DNA of 5,730 bases from Pseudomonadota bacterium (GTDB lineage: Bacteria; Pseudomonadota; Gammaproteobacteria; Acidithiobacillales; Acidithiobacillaceae), in contig JAKCBU010000088.1 in assembly GCA_021839095.1 (NCBI GenBank), positions 1 to 5,730 on the forward strand, given 5' to 3'. The translations under genes were made by a program, and so were the position numbers. Positions 1-5,730 of this stretch are shown here, one piece after another. Position 1 is the first letter of the stretch; each line of letters begins with the position of its first letter. Below the pieces are notes generated by a model. It was given only the letters and a program-made list of their open reading frames with translations, was not told the DNA's origin and did no database searches.

Positions 1-735
1 GCGCCATAACTGCGGCCAGCGCCAAGTAGCGGGCTGATTGACCCGTCTGGACAATTCTTCAGCGGATTCTTTACGTTCGGAATAACGGTCCAGCAGGTAT
101 TCTCCGTGCCCTCTTAACAGCAGGGTGAACTTCATCAGTTCTTCCATCACGTCTACCAGACGATCATAGTAAGGCGAGGGCTTCATCCGTCCGGTATCGT
201 CAAATTCCAGAAAAGCCTTGGGCACCGAGGACTGGTTGGGTATCGTGACCATCCGCATCCATCGTCCCAACACGCGCATCTGGTTCAAGCTATTGAACGA
301 CTGGGAACCGCCGCAGACCTGCAAAATCGCGAGGGTTTTACCCTGGGTGGGGCGCAGCGCTCCGGAATTGAGGGGGATCCAGTCGATCTGAGATTTGAAT
401 ACGCCGGACATGGCACCATGCCGCTCCGGCGAACACCAGACCTGTCCCTCGGACCACGAAACCAAGTCCCGCAATTGCTGCACTTTCGGATGAGTGGCCG
501 GAGCATCGTCGGGTAGGGGTAAACCCGCCGGATGGAAAATCCGTGTTTGCGCACCAAAATGTTGCAGCAGACGCTCGGCCTCCTCCGTGAGCAGGCGGCT
601 GTAGGAGCGCTCCCGGTTGGAGCCATACAGCAGGAGAATGCGCGGCGCATGTGACGCCCCGTCAGTGCCTTGCCAGTGCCGTGGGTCCGGTATCTGTAAA
701 AGACGATCCTCCACATGAGGAAGTTTCTCCAACAT
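1..735 (-). CDS. arsH: ArsH, NADPH-dependent FMN reductase of arsenic resistance (C-terminus beyond window)
   Basis: The frame is open from ATG 735 to the left edge (245 codons, no stop), so the last residues lie outside; the length already equals that of typical ArsH proteins, so little is missing. It has a flavodoxin-like FMN-reductase core. The FMN phosphate loop [11 protein letters not shown] is at residues 38-48, the ArsH hallmark [20 protein letters not shown] at 102-121, [10 protein letters not shown] at 139-148, and the C-terminal [10 protein letters not shown] at 214-223. Family knowledge: ArsH is a cytosolic tetrameric flavoprotein that oxidises trivalent methylated or aromatic arsenicals and reduces quinones or Cr(VI) with NADPH. 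The start is supported by AAGGAG eight bases upstream. It lies 20 bases after the arsB stop on the same strand, so it is almost surely cotranscribed with arsB. The identification is firm; the substrate in this organism is inferred. Confidence 0.96.
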   Translation of the reverse strand, partial: MLEKLPHVEDRLLQIPDPRHWQGTDGASHAPRILLLYGSNRERSYSRLLTEEAERLLQHFGAQTRIFHPAGLPLPDDAPATHPKVQQLRDLVSWSEGQVWCSPERHGAMSGVFKSQIDWIPLNSGALRPTQGKTLAILQVCGGSQSFNSLNQMRVLGRWMRMVTIPNQSSVPKAFLEFDDTGRMKPSPYYDRLVDVMEELMKFTLLLRGHGEYLLDRYSERKESAEELSRRVNQPATWRWPQLWR

Positions 736-743
736 TTCCTTTT

Positions 744-749
744 CTCCTT
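744..749 (-). promoter_or_regulatory. Ribosome binding site of arsH
   Basis: Read on the minus strand this is AAGGAG, eight bases before the arsH ATG at 735. It sits in a purine-only run filling most of the 20-base gap after arsB. A second, weaker AAGGAA abuts the start codon and is too close to act as the main site. The strong site suggests that arsH is translated independently within the arsBH message. Confidence 0.8.
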
Positions 750-755
750 CTGGTT

Positions 756-2063
756 TCAAGCCAGGGGTAACCACCACGCCAGTGCCAGCAGCGTGACCAG
801 CAGTACCGGCGGGGTGATGAGCAAACCCGTCCTCATGTATTGCCCCCAACTTACGGTCACGCCTTTACGGCCCAGCACATGCAACCACAACAGGGTTGCG
901 AGGCTGCCGATGGGGGTGAATTTGGGACCCAGATCACAGCCGATGATGTTGGCGTAGATCATGATTTCCCGCAGCATGGGATCGGTGCTTGCCGGCAGTT
1001 GATGAATGGCGAGGGCCCCCACCAGTACCGCGGGCATGTTGTTCATGATGGAAGACAGGAAAGCCGCCAGGAAACCGGTCCCCAGAGCCGCCGCCACCGT
1101 GCCATGACTGGTGAACCAGCGCAAGGTCATTGCCACATAATCCGTGAGTCCGGCGTTGCGCAGGCCATAGACCACCAGATACATGCCCAGGCTGAACACC
1201 ACAATCTGCCAGGGCGCTTCATGCAGCACTTTGCGCACGGAGATTCGCGTTCCCCGCCCCCCCTGCAGCCAGCGCCCGGCCAAGGCCAGCAGGGTCAAGG
1301 CGCCGGCACCGGTCACCACGGAAACCGGCACCTGCCATTGGGCGGTAACGAAATAGGCAACGAGGAGTAGGATGAGCACCGGAAAACTGGCTCGGAAAAC
1401 CAGAGGGTCCTTGATGGCGGAGATCGGCTGCGGTAGGTCGCGGAGGGGATAATGGCGGGGTACCGAACGCCGGAAATAGAGCCAGAGCACCGCCAGAGTC
1501 GCCGCCAAGGCCACCAGATCCACCGGTACCATGACTCGCGCATAGCGATCGAAGCCGATGTGGAAATAATTGGCGCTGACGATATTGACCAGATTGGAAA
1601 TCATCAGGGGCAGGCTGGTGGTGTCGGCCACGAAACCGGTAGCGATGACGAAGGCGAAGGTGGCGGCTGGGGTGAAATCCAGGCGGAGCAGGATGGCTAT
1701 GACGATGGGGGTGAGGAGGAGTGCCGCGCCGTCATTGGCGAACACCGCCGCGATGGCCGCCCCCAGCACGACGATGAGTGGAAACAGCAGGCGTCCATGA
1801 CCGTCACCCCAGCGAGCCACATGCAAGGCCGCCCAGTGAAAGAAGCCGGCTTCATCCAGGACCAGGGAGATGATGATCAATGCCACAAAGGTGAAGGTGG
1901 CATCCCAGACGATATGCCAAACAATGGGAATGTCGCTCCAGGTGATGACCCCGGTAGCCAACGCGAGCGCGGCACCGCCCATGGCGCTCCAACCGATGCT
2001 TAACCCCCTGGGTTGCCAGATGACCAGAGTCAGGGTGACGAGAAAGATGAACAGGGCCAGCAT
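756..2063 (-). CDS. arsB: ArsB arsenite/antimonite efflux permease
   Basis: A 435-residue inner-membrane protein, close in length to E. coli ArsB (429). It is hydrophobic throughout, consistent with about 12 membrane helices. Typical ArsB segments are visible: the N-terminal [14 protein letters not shown] at 14-27, [13 protein letters not shown] at 44-56, [16 protein letters not shown] at 108-123, the central [20 protein letters not shown] at 283-302, [15 protein letters not shown] at 337-351 and [20 protein letters not shown] at 375-394. The only cysteine, Cys376, sits in the same motif as the single cysteine of E. coli ArsB. Family knowledge: ArsB exchanges As(III) or Sb(III) for protons and can also work with the ArsA ATPase; no arsA is seen here. 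The ATG at 2063 has a GGAG 11 bases upstream and gives the usual N-terminus. It is the first gene of the leftward arsBH unit, divergent from arsR. Confidence 0.98.
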   Translation of the reverse strand: MLALFIFLVTLTLVIWQPRGLSIGWSAMGGAALALATGVITWSDIPIVWHIVWDATFTFVALIIISLVLDEAGFFHWAALHVARWGDGHGRLLFPLIVVLGAAIAAVFANDGAALLLTPIVIAILLRLDFTPAATFAFVIATGFVADTTSLPLMISNLVNIVSANYFHIGFDRYARVMVPVDLVALAATLAVLWLYFRRSVPRHYPLRDLPQPISAIKDPLVFRASFPVLILLLVAYFVTAQWQVPVSVVTGAGALTLLALAGRWLQGGRGTRISVRKVLHEAPWQIVVFSLGMYLVVYGLRNAGLTDYVAMTLRWFTSHGTVAAALGTGFLAAFLSSIMNNMPAVLVGALAIHQLPASTDPMLREIMIYANIIGCDLGPKFTPIGSLATLLWLHVLGRKGVTVSWGQYMRTGLLITPPVLLVTLLALAWWLPLA

Positions 2064-2074
2064 GGATCAGACAT

Positions 2075-2080
2075 CTCCAG
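2075..2080 (-). promoter_or_regulatory. Probable ribosome binding site of arsB
   Basis: CTGGAG on the minus strand, ending 11 bases before the arsB ATG at 2063, a slightly long spacing. An ATG directly after it is in another frame, so it does not compete as an arsB start. Confidence 0.6.
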
Positions 2081-2098
2081 AGCAAATGATCAGCACGT

Positions 2099-2127
2099 AG
2101 TCTTGACGAGAGGTGAATACATGTCAA
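2099..2127 (-). promoter_or_regulatory. Predicted sigma-70 promoter of arsBH
   Basis: On the minus strand, a perfect -35 TTGACA (2127-2122), a 17-base spacer and a weak -10 AAGACT (2104-2099, 3 of 6 matches). Transcription would start near 2092, giving a leader of about 30 bases before arsB. The -35 overlaps the -10 of the arsR promoter, so both cannot be occupied at once. Confidence 0.55.
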
Positions 2128-2131
2128 TACT
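2103..2131 (+). promoter_or_regulatory. Predicted sigma-70 promoter of arsRC
   Basis: A -35 TTGACG (2103-2108, 5 of 6 matches), a 17-base spacer and a -10 AATACT (2126-2131, 4 of 6). The expected transcription start is near 2138, upstream of ATG 2157 but downstream of ATG 2121. If this promoter is used, the transcript cannot contain the 2121 start. Confidence 0.55.
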
Positions 2132-2156
2132 ACAAATAACGTTCGTGGATTATGTC

Positions 2157-2504
2157 ATGGAAGCATCACAAGACCCTGGTCAAATCGTTGCCCGTCTGGA
2201 AGCCCTTGCTTCGCCGGTGCGCTTGGAGATTTTTCGTTTATTGGTGGAACAGGAGCCCACGGGCTTGGTTTCCGGGGAAATTGCCGAGCGTCTGGACCAG
2301 TCTCATAACGGCATCTCTTTTCATCTGAAGAGCCTGCAGCACGCGGGACTGGTGACGGTACAGCGTGAGGGCCGTTATCAACGCTATCGTGCCGCCATGC
2401 CGGTGGTGCGCGCGCTCGTGGCATACCTCACAGAAAACTGCTGTAGCGGCGCCCAAGACTGCGGACTGTCCACGGCGACCGAATCTATCCCGCCTTTGAC
2501 CTGA
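2157..2504 (+). CDS. arsR: ArsR, As(III)/Sb(III)-responsive repressor of the atypical C-terminal-cysteine type
   Basis: A 115-residue ArsR/SmtB winged-helix repressor acting as a dimer on DNA. The N-terminal part ALASPVRLEIFRLL is at 16-29, the recognition-helix region SHNGISFHLKSLQHAGL at 49-65 and the beta-wing VTVQREGRYQRYRA at 66-79. The classical metal site of E. coli ArsR, a Cys-X-Cys pair in the helix before the recognition helix, is absent; the matching stretch, EPTGLVSGEIAERL, has no cysteine. Instead ENCCSGAQDC places Cys at 95, 96 and 102, the numbering reported for the A. ferrooxidans ArsR As(III) site. That agreement and the promoter position favour ATG 2157, although its ribosome site (GTGGA, 2145-2149) is weak. 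The alternative ATG 2121 has a good AGAGGTGA upstream and would add 12 residues without family resemblance. It is the first gene of arsRC. The function is firm; the exact start is less so. Confidence 0.93.
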   Translation: MEASQDPGQIVARLEALASPVRLEIFRLLVEQEPTGLVSGEIAERLDQSHNGISFHLKSLQHAGLVTVQREGRYQRYRAAMPVVRALVAYLTENCCSGAQDCGLSTATESIPPLT

Positions 2505-2505
2505 C

Positions 2506-2510
2506 AAGGA
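2506..2510 (+). promoter_or_regulatory. Ribosome binding site that decides the arsC start
   Basis: AAGGA just after the arsR stop codon (2502-2504). It lies 8 bases before ATG 2519 and 5 before an in-frame GTG at 2516. The spacing and the cysteine numbering of ArsC both favour ATG 2519. Confidence 0.7.
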
Positions 2511-2518
2511 ACCCAGTG

Positions 2519-3019
2519 ATGAAAATTCCGGAAATTCTTTTTCTTTGCACCGGCAATTCCTGTCGGTCCATTCTGGCCGAGGCTACTTTCAACGCCCTCG
2601 CCATGCCTGCCCTGCATGCGGGGAGTGCGGGCAGTCATCCGACCGGGTATGTGCATCCGCGTGCCTTGGCGCTGTTGCAGCGCGAGGGAATCCGTACCGA
2701 AGGCATGCACAGTAAATCCTGGGACGATCTCAAAGAAACACCGGATATTGTCATTACCGTCTGTGCCAGCGCCGCTGGTGAAACCTGTCCCGCCTATCTT
2801 GGACCCGCCCTGCGGGCGCACTGGGGCGTGGAAGACCCGGCCAAGGCCGAAGGTGGCGAAATGGAGATTCAGGCTGCTTTCGACATCACCTATCGCATTC
2901 TGCGCCATCGCATCGAAGCGATGCTGCGGTTACCCGTCGCGGAGTTGCTGGGGAAAGATCCTTCAACGCTGCGTAGAGAACTGGAGCGCATCGGCGCTCT
3001 GGAACCGCAGCCCGCCTGA
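2519..3019 (+). CDS. arsC: ArsC arsenate reductase, low-molecular-weight phosphatase fold, thioredoxin-coupled type
   Basis: A 166-residue cytosolic enzyme reducing arsenate to arsenite, which ArsB then exports. The phosphatase P-loop C-X5-R is CTGNSCR at 10-16, so Cys10, Cys15 and Arg16 fall at the same numbers as in S. aureus pI258 ArsC. The resolving pair is Cys82 (in VITVCASAA) and Cys90 (in ETCPAYLGP), with the DP motif VEDPA at 104-108 supplying the catalytic Asp106. This three-cysteine arrangement marks the thioredoxin-dependent class, unlike the glutaredoxin-dependent E. coli ArsC. A C-terminal tail of about 30 residues (from near 135), rich in Leu, Arg and Glu and probably helical, exceeds the roughly 131-residue pI258 enzyme. 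It follows arsR by 14 bases and shares its transcript. Its stop is 6 bases from the stop of the convergent antiporter gene. Confidence 0.96.
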   Translation: MKIPEILFLCTGNSCRSILAEATFNALAMPALHAGSAGSHPTGYVHPRALALLQREGIRTEGMHSKSWDDLKETPDIVITVCASAAGETCPAYLGPALRAHWGVEDPAKAEGGEMEIQAAFDITYRILRHRIEAMLRLPVAELLGKDPSTLRRELERIGALEPQPA

Positions 3020-3025
3020 CTATTT

Positions 3026-4858
3026 TCAGTCCCGTTCGTCGATCGAGGGCGCCGCCGCCGGAGGAGCAGTCAACGCCAGGATGCGATCGCCGCTCGCCGG
3101 GGCAATGGTCTCGCCTGCCTGCAGCACGTGCAGGCTATGCTCTGCAGTGACCACGAAGAGGGGCAGGAAATCCTGCTTGTTATACTGCTTCTGATAGGCG
3201 TCCCAGGAAAGGTCATCGTTCAGGAGCGTGGTCTGGATTCGCCAACCGCTCTCCAATAGTTGCGAGAGCCGTGCGTAGGTCACCTCTCCATCAAACAGAT
3301 AGCGCCCGCGGTAGGGCGCTGCCACCTGCTGTCGATCGCTCCCGGTCATGGCGCTTTTGTCGGTCAGGATAAAGACGTGGTCCAGGCCGAACTCCGGTTT
3401 GTAACGCATACTGGCAATGATGTTGAGGGCGTGGTCTTCGGCCAGACCGAGCATGTAGCCAAAGTCGAGCAGATCGAGATGACGGTCTGCTTGCACGGAA
3501 ACAGGATGGGCGTAAAAGGTGTTGATGCGAGCCGCGCGCGCCATGCGGATTTGCATGTAGTCGTTATCTAGCAATAGACAGGCGAAGCCCGCCTGATCCA
3601 GGGCCTTGGCAATGGCCCGCGCGACAGGATTGGCCCCGATGATGAGGATGCTCTGTGGTTCTTTCTCATCCACATTCAGTAGCTTGGCCAGAGGTCTGGC
3701 AGTGAGGCTGGGCAGAAGAACGCTGGCGATGATGACCGCGAAGGTCAGGGGAACGAAGAGCGCGGCATGGGGATAGCGGACCGCCTGCAAGGTTTGTCCG
3801 AGCACCGCCGCAGTGGCTGCGGCGACGATGCCACGCGGTGCAATCCAGGCGACGAGGACACGTTCCCGCCAGTTCAGCTCCGATCCCCAGGAAGCGAGAG
3901 CGACCTTGATGGGTTGAGAGACGATTTGAATGACTACGAGTAAGCTGAGCCCAGGTCCGAGCACCGCACGAATCTCCGTGAGATGCAAGCGCGCCGCCAG
4001 AATGATGAAGAGCAGGGAGATCAGCAAGATGGAGAGGCTCTTCTTGAAGTCCAGGATATTGTCCAGGGGTACGTCACGCATGTTGGCGAGTACCATGCCG
4101 ATGAGGGTGACCGCCAGCAGGCCGGAATCTTTGGCCAGGGCATCGGCCAGGGCAAAGATCATGAGCACGCCCGCCAAGACGAGGAGGGGATGCAGATAGT
4201 CCGGCACTACCCGGCGCCGCAGTATCCGCCCCAGGGTGAAGCCACCCGTCACCCCCAGAGCAATGCCCACCGCCACGATGCGCAGAAAGCTCAAACCCGC
4301 CTCACCCAGGGACGCGGTAGCGGCGCTATGAGCCACCAGCGCTTCAAATACGATCACGCTGAGCAGCGCGCCGATGGGGTCGATGAGAATGCTCTCCCAG
4401 CGCAGCACTTTGGCAATATTGGCATTGGGGCGGACGCTACGCAGGATGGGCGCGATGACCGTGGGGCCGGAGACCACGGTGACCGCGCCAAAGAGGATGG
4501 CCATGGGCCAGGGGAAACGCGCGAGCCAGTGGGTGGCGACACTGATGATTGCCCAGGTGCTGAACACACCCAAGCTCAGCAGGCGCTGGATGACCGTGCC
4601 GAGGCCGCGGAGTTCGCTCAGACGCAGCGATAGGGCGCCCTCAAAGAGAATGATGGCCACACCCAGGGAAATGGCGGGAAAAAGCAACGATCCGAAAACC
4701 TCGTCTGGCCGCAACCAGCCGAGAATGGGTCCGAGTAGGATGCCCAGTATCAACAAAAAAAGAATGGCGGGCAGCTTGACCCGCCAGGCGAGCCACTGGC
4801 TGAAGAGACCGATGAATACCAGGCTGGCGACGAGAAAGACAATGCCGAAACTCACCAT
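3026..4858 (-). CDS. CPA1-type (NhaP-like) cation/proton antiporter with C-terminal RCK/TrkA domain
   Basis: A 610-residue inner-membrane protein. Residues 1 to about 390 form a Na+/H+-exchanger domain of 12 or so helices. It includes LPAILFLLILGILLGP (29-44), LFEGALSLRLSEL (71-83), the transport-core motif RWESILIDPIGALL (153-166, Glu155 and Asp160) and WIAPRGIVAAATAA (338-351). CPA1 exchangers usually have Asn-Asp where this has Ile-Asp. A Rossmann segment follows: SILIIGANPVARAIAKAL (403-420), with acidic LLLDND at the end of the next strand (429-434), resembling TrkA-N/RCK NAD(H)-binding folds. A smaller RCK-C-like piece, VVTAEHSLHVLQAGETIAP, lies near 569-587. The role is probably K+ or Na+ efflux for proton, gated by nucleotide; the ion cannot be told from sequence. 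ATG 4858 places the first helix at the N-terminus. Alternatives are an in-frame TTG at 4894 (12 more residues) and GTG 4855. It lies downstream of the EAL gene. Confidence 0.9.
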   Translation of the reverse strand: MVSFGIVFLVASLVFIGLFSQWLAWRVKLPAILFLLILGILLGPILGWLRPDEVFGSLLFPAISLGVAIILFEGALSLRLSELRGLGTVIQRLLSLGVFSTWAIISVATHWLARFPWPMAILFGAVTVVSGPTVIAPILRSVRPNANIAKVLRWESILIDPIGALLSVIVFEALVAHSAATASLGEAGLSFLRIVAVGIALGVTGGFTLGRILRRRVVPDYLHPLLVLAGVLMIFALADALAKDSGLLAVTLIGMVLANMRDVPLDNILDFKKSLSILLISLLFIILAARLHLTEIRAVLGPGLSLLVVIQIVSQPIKVALASWGSELNWRERVLVAWIAPRGIVAAATAAVLGQTLQAVRYPHAALFVPLTFAVIIASVLLPSLTARPLAKLLNVDEKEPQSILIIGANPVARAIAKALDQAGFACLLLDNDYMQIRMARAARINTFYAHPVSVQADRHLDLLDFGYMLGLAEDHALNIIASMRYKPEFGLDHVFILTDKSAMTGSDRQQVAAPYRGRYLFDGEVTYARLSQLLESGWRIQTTLLNDDLSWDAYQKQYNKQDFLPLFVVTAEHSLHVLQAGETIAPASGDRILALTAPPAAAPSIDERD

Positions 4859-4864
4859 GGTCCC

Positions 4865-4894
4865 TGTATAGCACTTCTCGGCGTGATCATGCAA
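4865..4894 (-). promoter_or_regulatory. Possible extended -10 promoter of the antiporter gene
   Basis: On the minus strand TGCTATACA gives an extended -10 (TG-N-TATACA, hexamer at 4870-4865). A poor -35, TTGCAT (4894-4889), lies 18 bases upstream. The expected start of transcription falls at or next to the A of ATG 4858, implying a leaderless or nearly leaderless message. The boxes are short and the call is tentative. Confidence 0.3.
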
Positions 4895-4902
4895 TAAAGC
4901 CT

Positions 4903-4922
4903 ATAAAACCCGGCATGGGGTT
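4903..4922 (-). terminator. Weak hairpin after the EAL gene, possible terminator
   Basis: On the minus strand AACCC (4922-4918, using the AA of the stop codon), a 6-base loop and GGGTT (4911-4907) pair perfectly and run into TTAT. The stem is only 5 bp with three G-C pairs, so termination would be inefficient; it may only attenuate read-through into the antiporter gene. Confidence 0.3.
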
Positions 4923-5730
4923 AACGCTGGATACCCAGCACATCATACACGCATAAGCGGAGCGCGTTGCCGGCGAGATCCAAAAAGGCGAAACTGTCAC
5001 TCTTCTTTTCCGCGCCAGGACTCTTATCTGCAATGCCAAGTGCCGCCTTGAAATAAAGATCGTGTGCATTCAAGAGATTATTTTCTGGTCCCTCGGGAAC
5101 GGACAAAATATGAAGAAACTTGCGAATGGAACTCTCGCTTTCCACCTGAATGGCGGCAATATCGAGCATGGATGGTATTTGTGATAATGCGCTACGAATT
5201 ATTCTCTGGCGTACCACCAGCTGGGAATACCAACCTTGTAACGTATGTGGGTATATCGGCTTTTCCGAGAATTCATGGTTTGCCAACCATAGCGCAATCT
5301 CCCCATGGGGCATGGGTTTGGCGTAGTGATATCCTTGCAATAAGGGATGCCCCACACTGGCCACCATGTCCGCGATGATCGCGTTTTCCACACCTTCGGC
5401 AACACAGCGCAAGTGCAAATCGTCGGCCAGATCGACCAAGACCGACACAAAACGTATGACATCGAGATTGGTGTCCAAAGAGCGGATAAAAGACTGATCG
5501 ATTTTTATCTCATCGATCGGTAACGTCCGTAATCTTCTCAGAGAAGATTCACCACTACCCACATCGTCCAGTGCGATGCGAAATCCCGATCGTCTCAGCA
5601 GATCGATCTGCTCGTACGCCATGGCCTCGTCCAGTATATCCGTTTCCAGAATTTCCAGGGTGATGTGAACGGGCGTTGGTGTGGGATGCGTGGATGTGGA
5701 AGGCAGATGGGTCATCCCCCACGCCGCGAG
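4921..5730 (-). CDS. EAL-domain protein, probable c-di-GMP phosphodiesterase, C-terminal part only
   Basis: The frame is open to the right edge and the visible 269 codons begin inside the EAL domain, so the true start and the EAL signature lie outside; the ATG at 5715 is internal. Numbered from that ATG, the domain shows LEILETDIL (20-28, the metal-binding Glu strand), IALDDVGSGESSL (48-60), IDEIKIDQSFI (67-77, Lys71), VAEGVE (105-110) and LQGYHYAKPMP (126-136, Gln127). The main visible catalytic positions are kept, so hydrolysis of c-di-GMP to pGpG is plausible. The loop usually written DDFGTGYSSL is altered to DDVGSGESSL. After the domain (from about 150) comes a C-terminal region of about 115 residues, largely helical in appearance, that I do not recognise. 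What precedes the EAL domain (for example GGDEF or PAS) cannot be seen. It lies 62 bases upstream of the antiporter gene on the same strand. Confidence 0.88.
   Translation of the reverse strand, partial: LAAWGMTHLPSTSTHPTPTPVHITLEILETDILDEAMAYEQIDLLRRSGFRIALDDVGSGESSLRRLRTLPIDEIKIDQSFIRSLDTNLDVIRFVSVLVDLADDLHLRCVAEGVENAIIADMVASVGHPLLQGYHYAKPMPHGEIALWLANHEFSEKPIYPHTLQGWYSQLVVRQRIIRSALSQIPSMLDIAAIQVESESSIRKFLHILSVPEGPENNLLNAHDLYFKAALGIADKSPGAEKKSDSFAFLDLAGNALRLCVYDVLGIQR

Larger units (their letters stand above)
2097..2133. repeat. 37-bp dyad in the arsB-arsR control region, candidate ArsR operator
   Basis: Left arm GTAGTCTTGAC (2097-2107) and right arm GTCAATACTAC (2123-2133) are inverted copies matching at 10 of 11 positions, with a 15-base spacer. 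The arms contain the promoter boxes of both divergent units. A symmetric site covering both promoters is what a single dimeric repressor acting on both directions would need. ArsR-family operators are usually imperfect inverted repeats, so this is the best operator candidate in the window. The spacer also repeats AATAC (2116-2120 and 2126-2130) at a 10-base period. That ArsR binds here is inferred. Confidence 0.65.

Noticed and set aside
285..716. 143-codon minus-strand open frame overlapping arsH
   Set aside because: It is out of frame with arsH and its product is Arg/Ser/Pro-rich with no family features, while the arsH frame carries all ArsH motifs.
840..2003. Plus-strand open frames antisense to arsB (840-1370, 1452-2003)
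   Set aside because: Low-complexity Gln/His/Gly/Asp-rich products, mirror images of ArsB coding bias.
2384..2908. 174-codon minus-strand open frame antisense to arsR-arsC
   Set aside because: It covers two well-supported genes on the other strand and has no recognisable domain or start signal.
3018..3031. GACT/AGTC hairpin between the convergent stops as a bidirectional terminator
   Set aside because: A 4-bp stem without a flanking T-run on either strand is too weak to call.
3048..3065. GCC-triplet run near the antiporter 3' end
   Set aside because: It simply encodes the Ala/Pro-rich C-terminus (APPAAAPS); too short and irregular for a meaningful repeat or terminator.
3983..4633. 216-codon plus-strand open frame antisense to the antiporter gene
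   Set aside because: The product is a Gln/His/Asp/Gly-rich string typical of the reverse strand of a membrane-protein gene in GC-rich DNA; no ribosome site or family match.
4856..4894. TTG 4894 as the antiporter start
   Set aside because: It adds 12 polar residues ahead of the first membrane helix with no clear ribosome site; kept only as an alternative.
5713..5715. ATG at 5715 as the start of the EAL gene
   Set aside because: It falls inside the domain, the frame stays open to the window edge, and the EAL signature would be lost; it is an internal Met of a longer protein.

Overview
This 5.7 kb, moderately GC-rich window looks like the chromosome of an Acidithiobacillus-type acidophilic gammaproteobacterial relative, close to A. 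ferrooxidans. The main reason is the arsenic locus. An arsRC pair diverges from an arsBH pair, ArsR carries the atypical Cys95-Cys96-Cys102 triad described for A. ferrooxidans ArsR, and ArsC is of the thioredoxin-coupled kind. The genus is an inference from gene order and protein features; no database search was possible.

Layout from left to right: arsH (minus, C-terminus cut by the left edge), arsB (minus), a 93-base divergent control region, arsR and arsC (plus), a CPA1-type cation/proton antiporter with a C-terminal RCK/TrkA region (minus, convergent with arsC), and the C-terminal part of an EAL-domain protein (minus, N-terminus cut by the right edge). Coding density is very high. No stretch of 300 bases lacks a gene. 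I saw no tRNA, rRNA, CRISPR array, insertion sequence or phage gene.

How the genes work together: ArsR senses As(III) or Sb(III) and controls both divergent units. ArsC reduces arsenate to arsenite, ArsB exports arsenite across the inner membrane, and ArsH is an NADPH-dependent flavoprotein linked to organoarsenical detoxification and redox defence. The antiporter probably serves pH and cation homeostasis, and the EAL protein c-di-GMP turnover. Neither has a visible functional link to arsenic.

The most notable non-coding signal lies between arsB and arsR. A 37-bp dyad (2097-2133) has 11-bp arms that match at 10 of 11 positions. Each arm supplies the -35 box of one promoter and, on the other strand, overlaps the -10 box of the opposite promoter. 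It therefore reads as one symmetric, mutually exclusive bidirectional promoter and candidate ArsR operator. It also argues that arsR starts at ATG 2157, not at the better-looking ATG 2121. I did not find a wholly unknown multi-gene system here.
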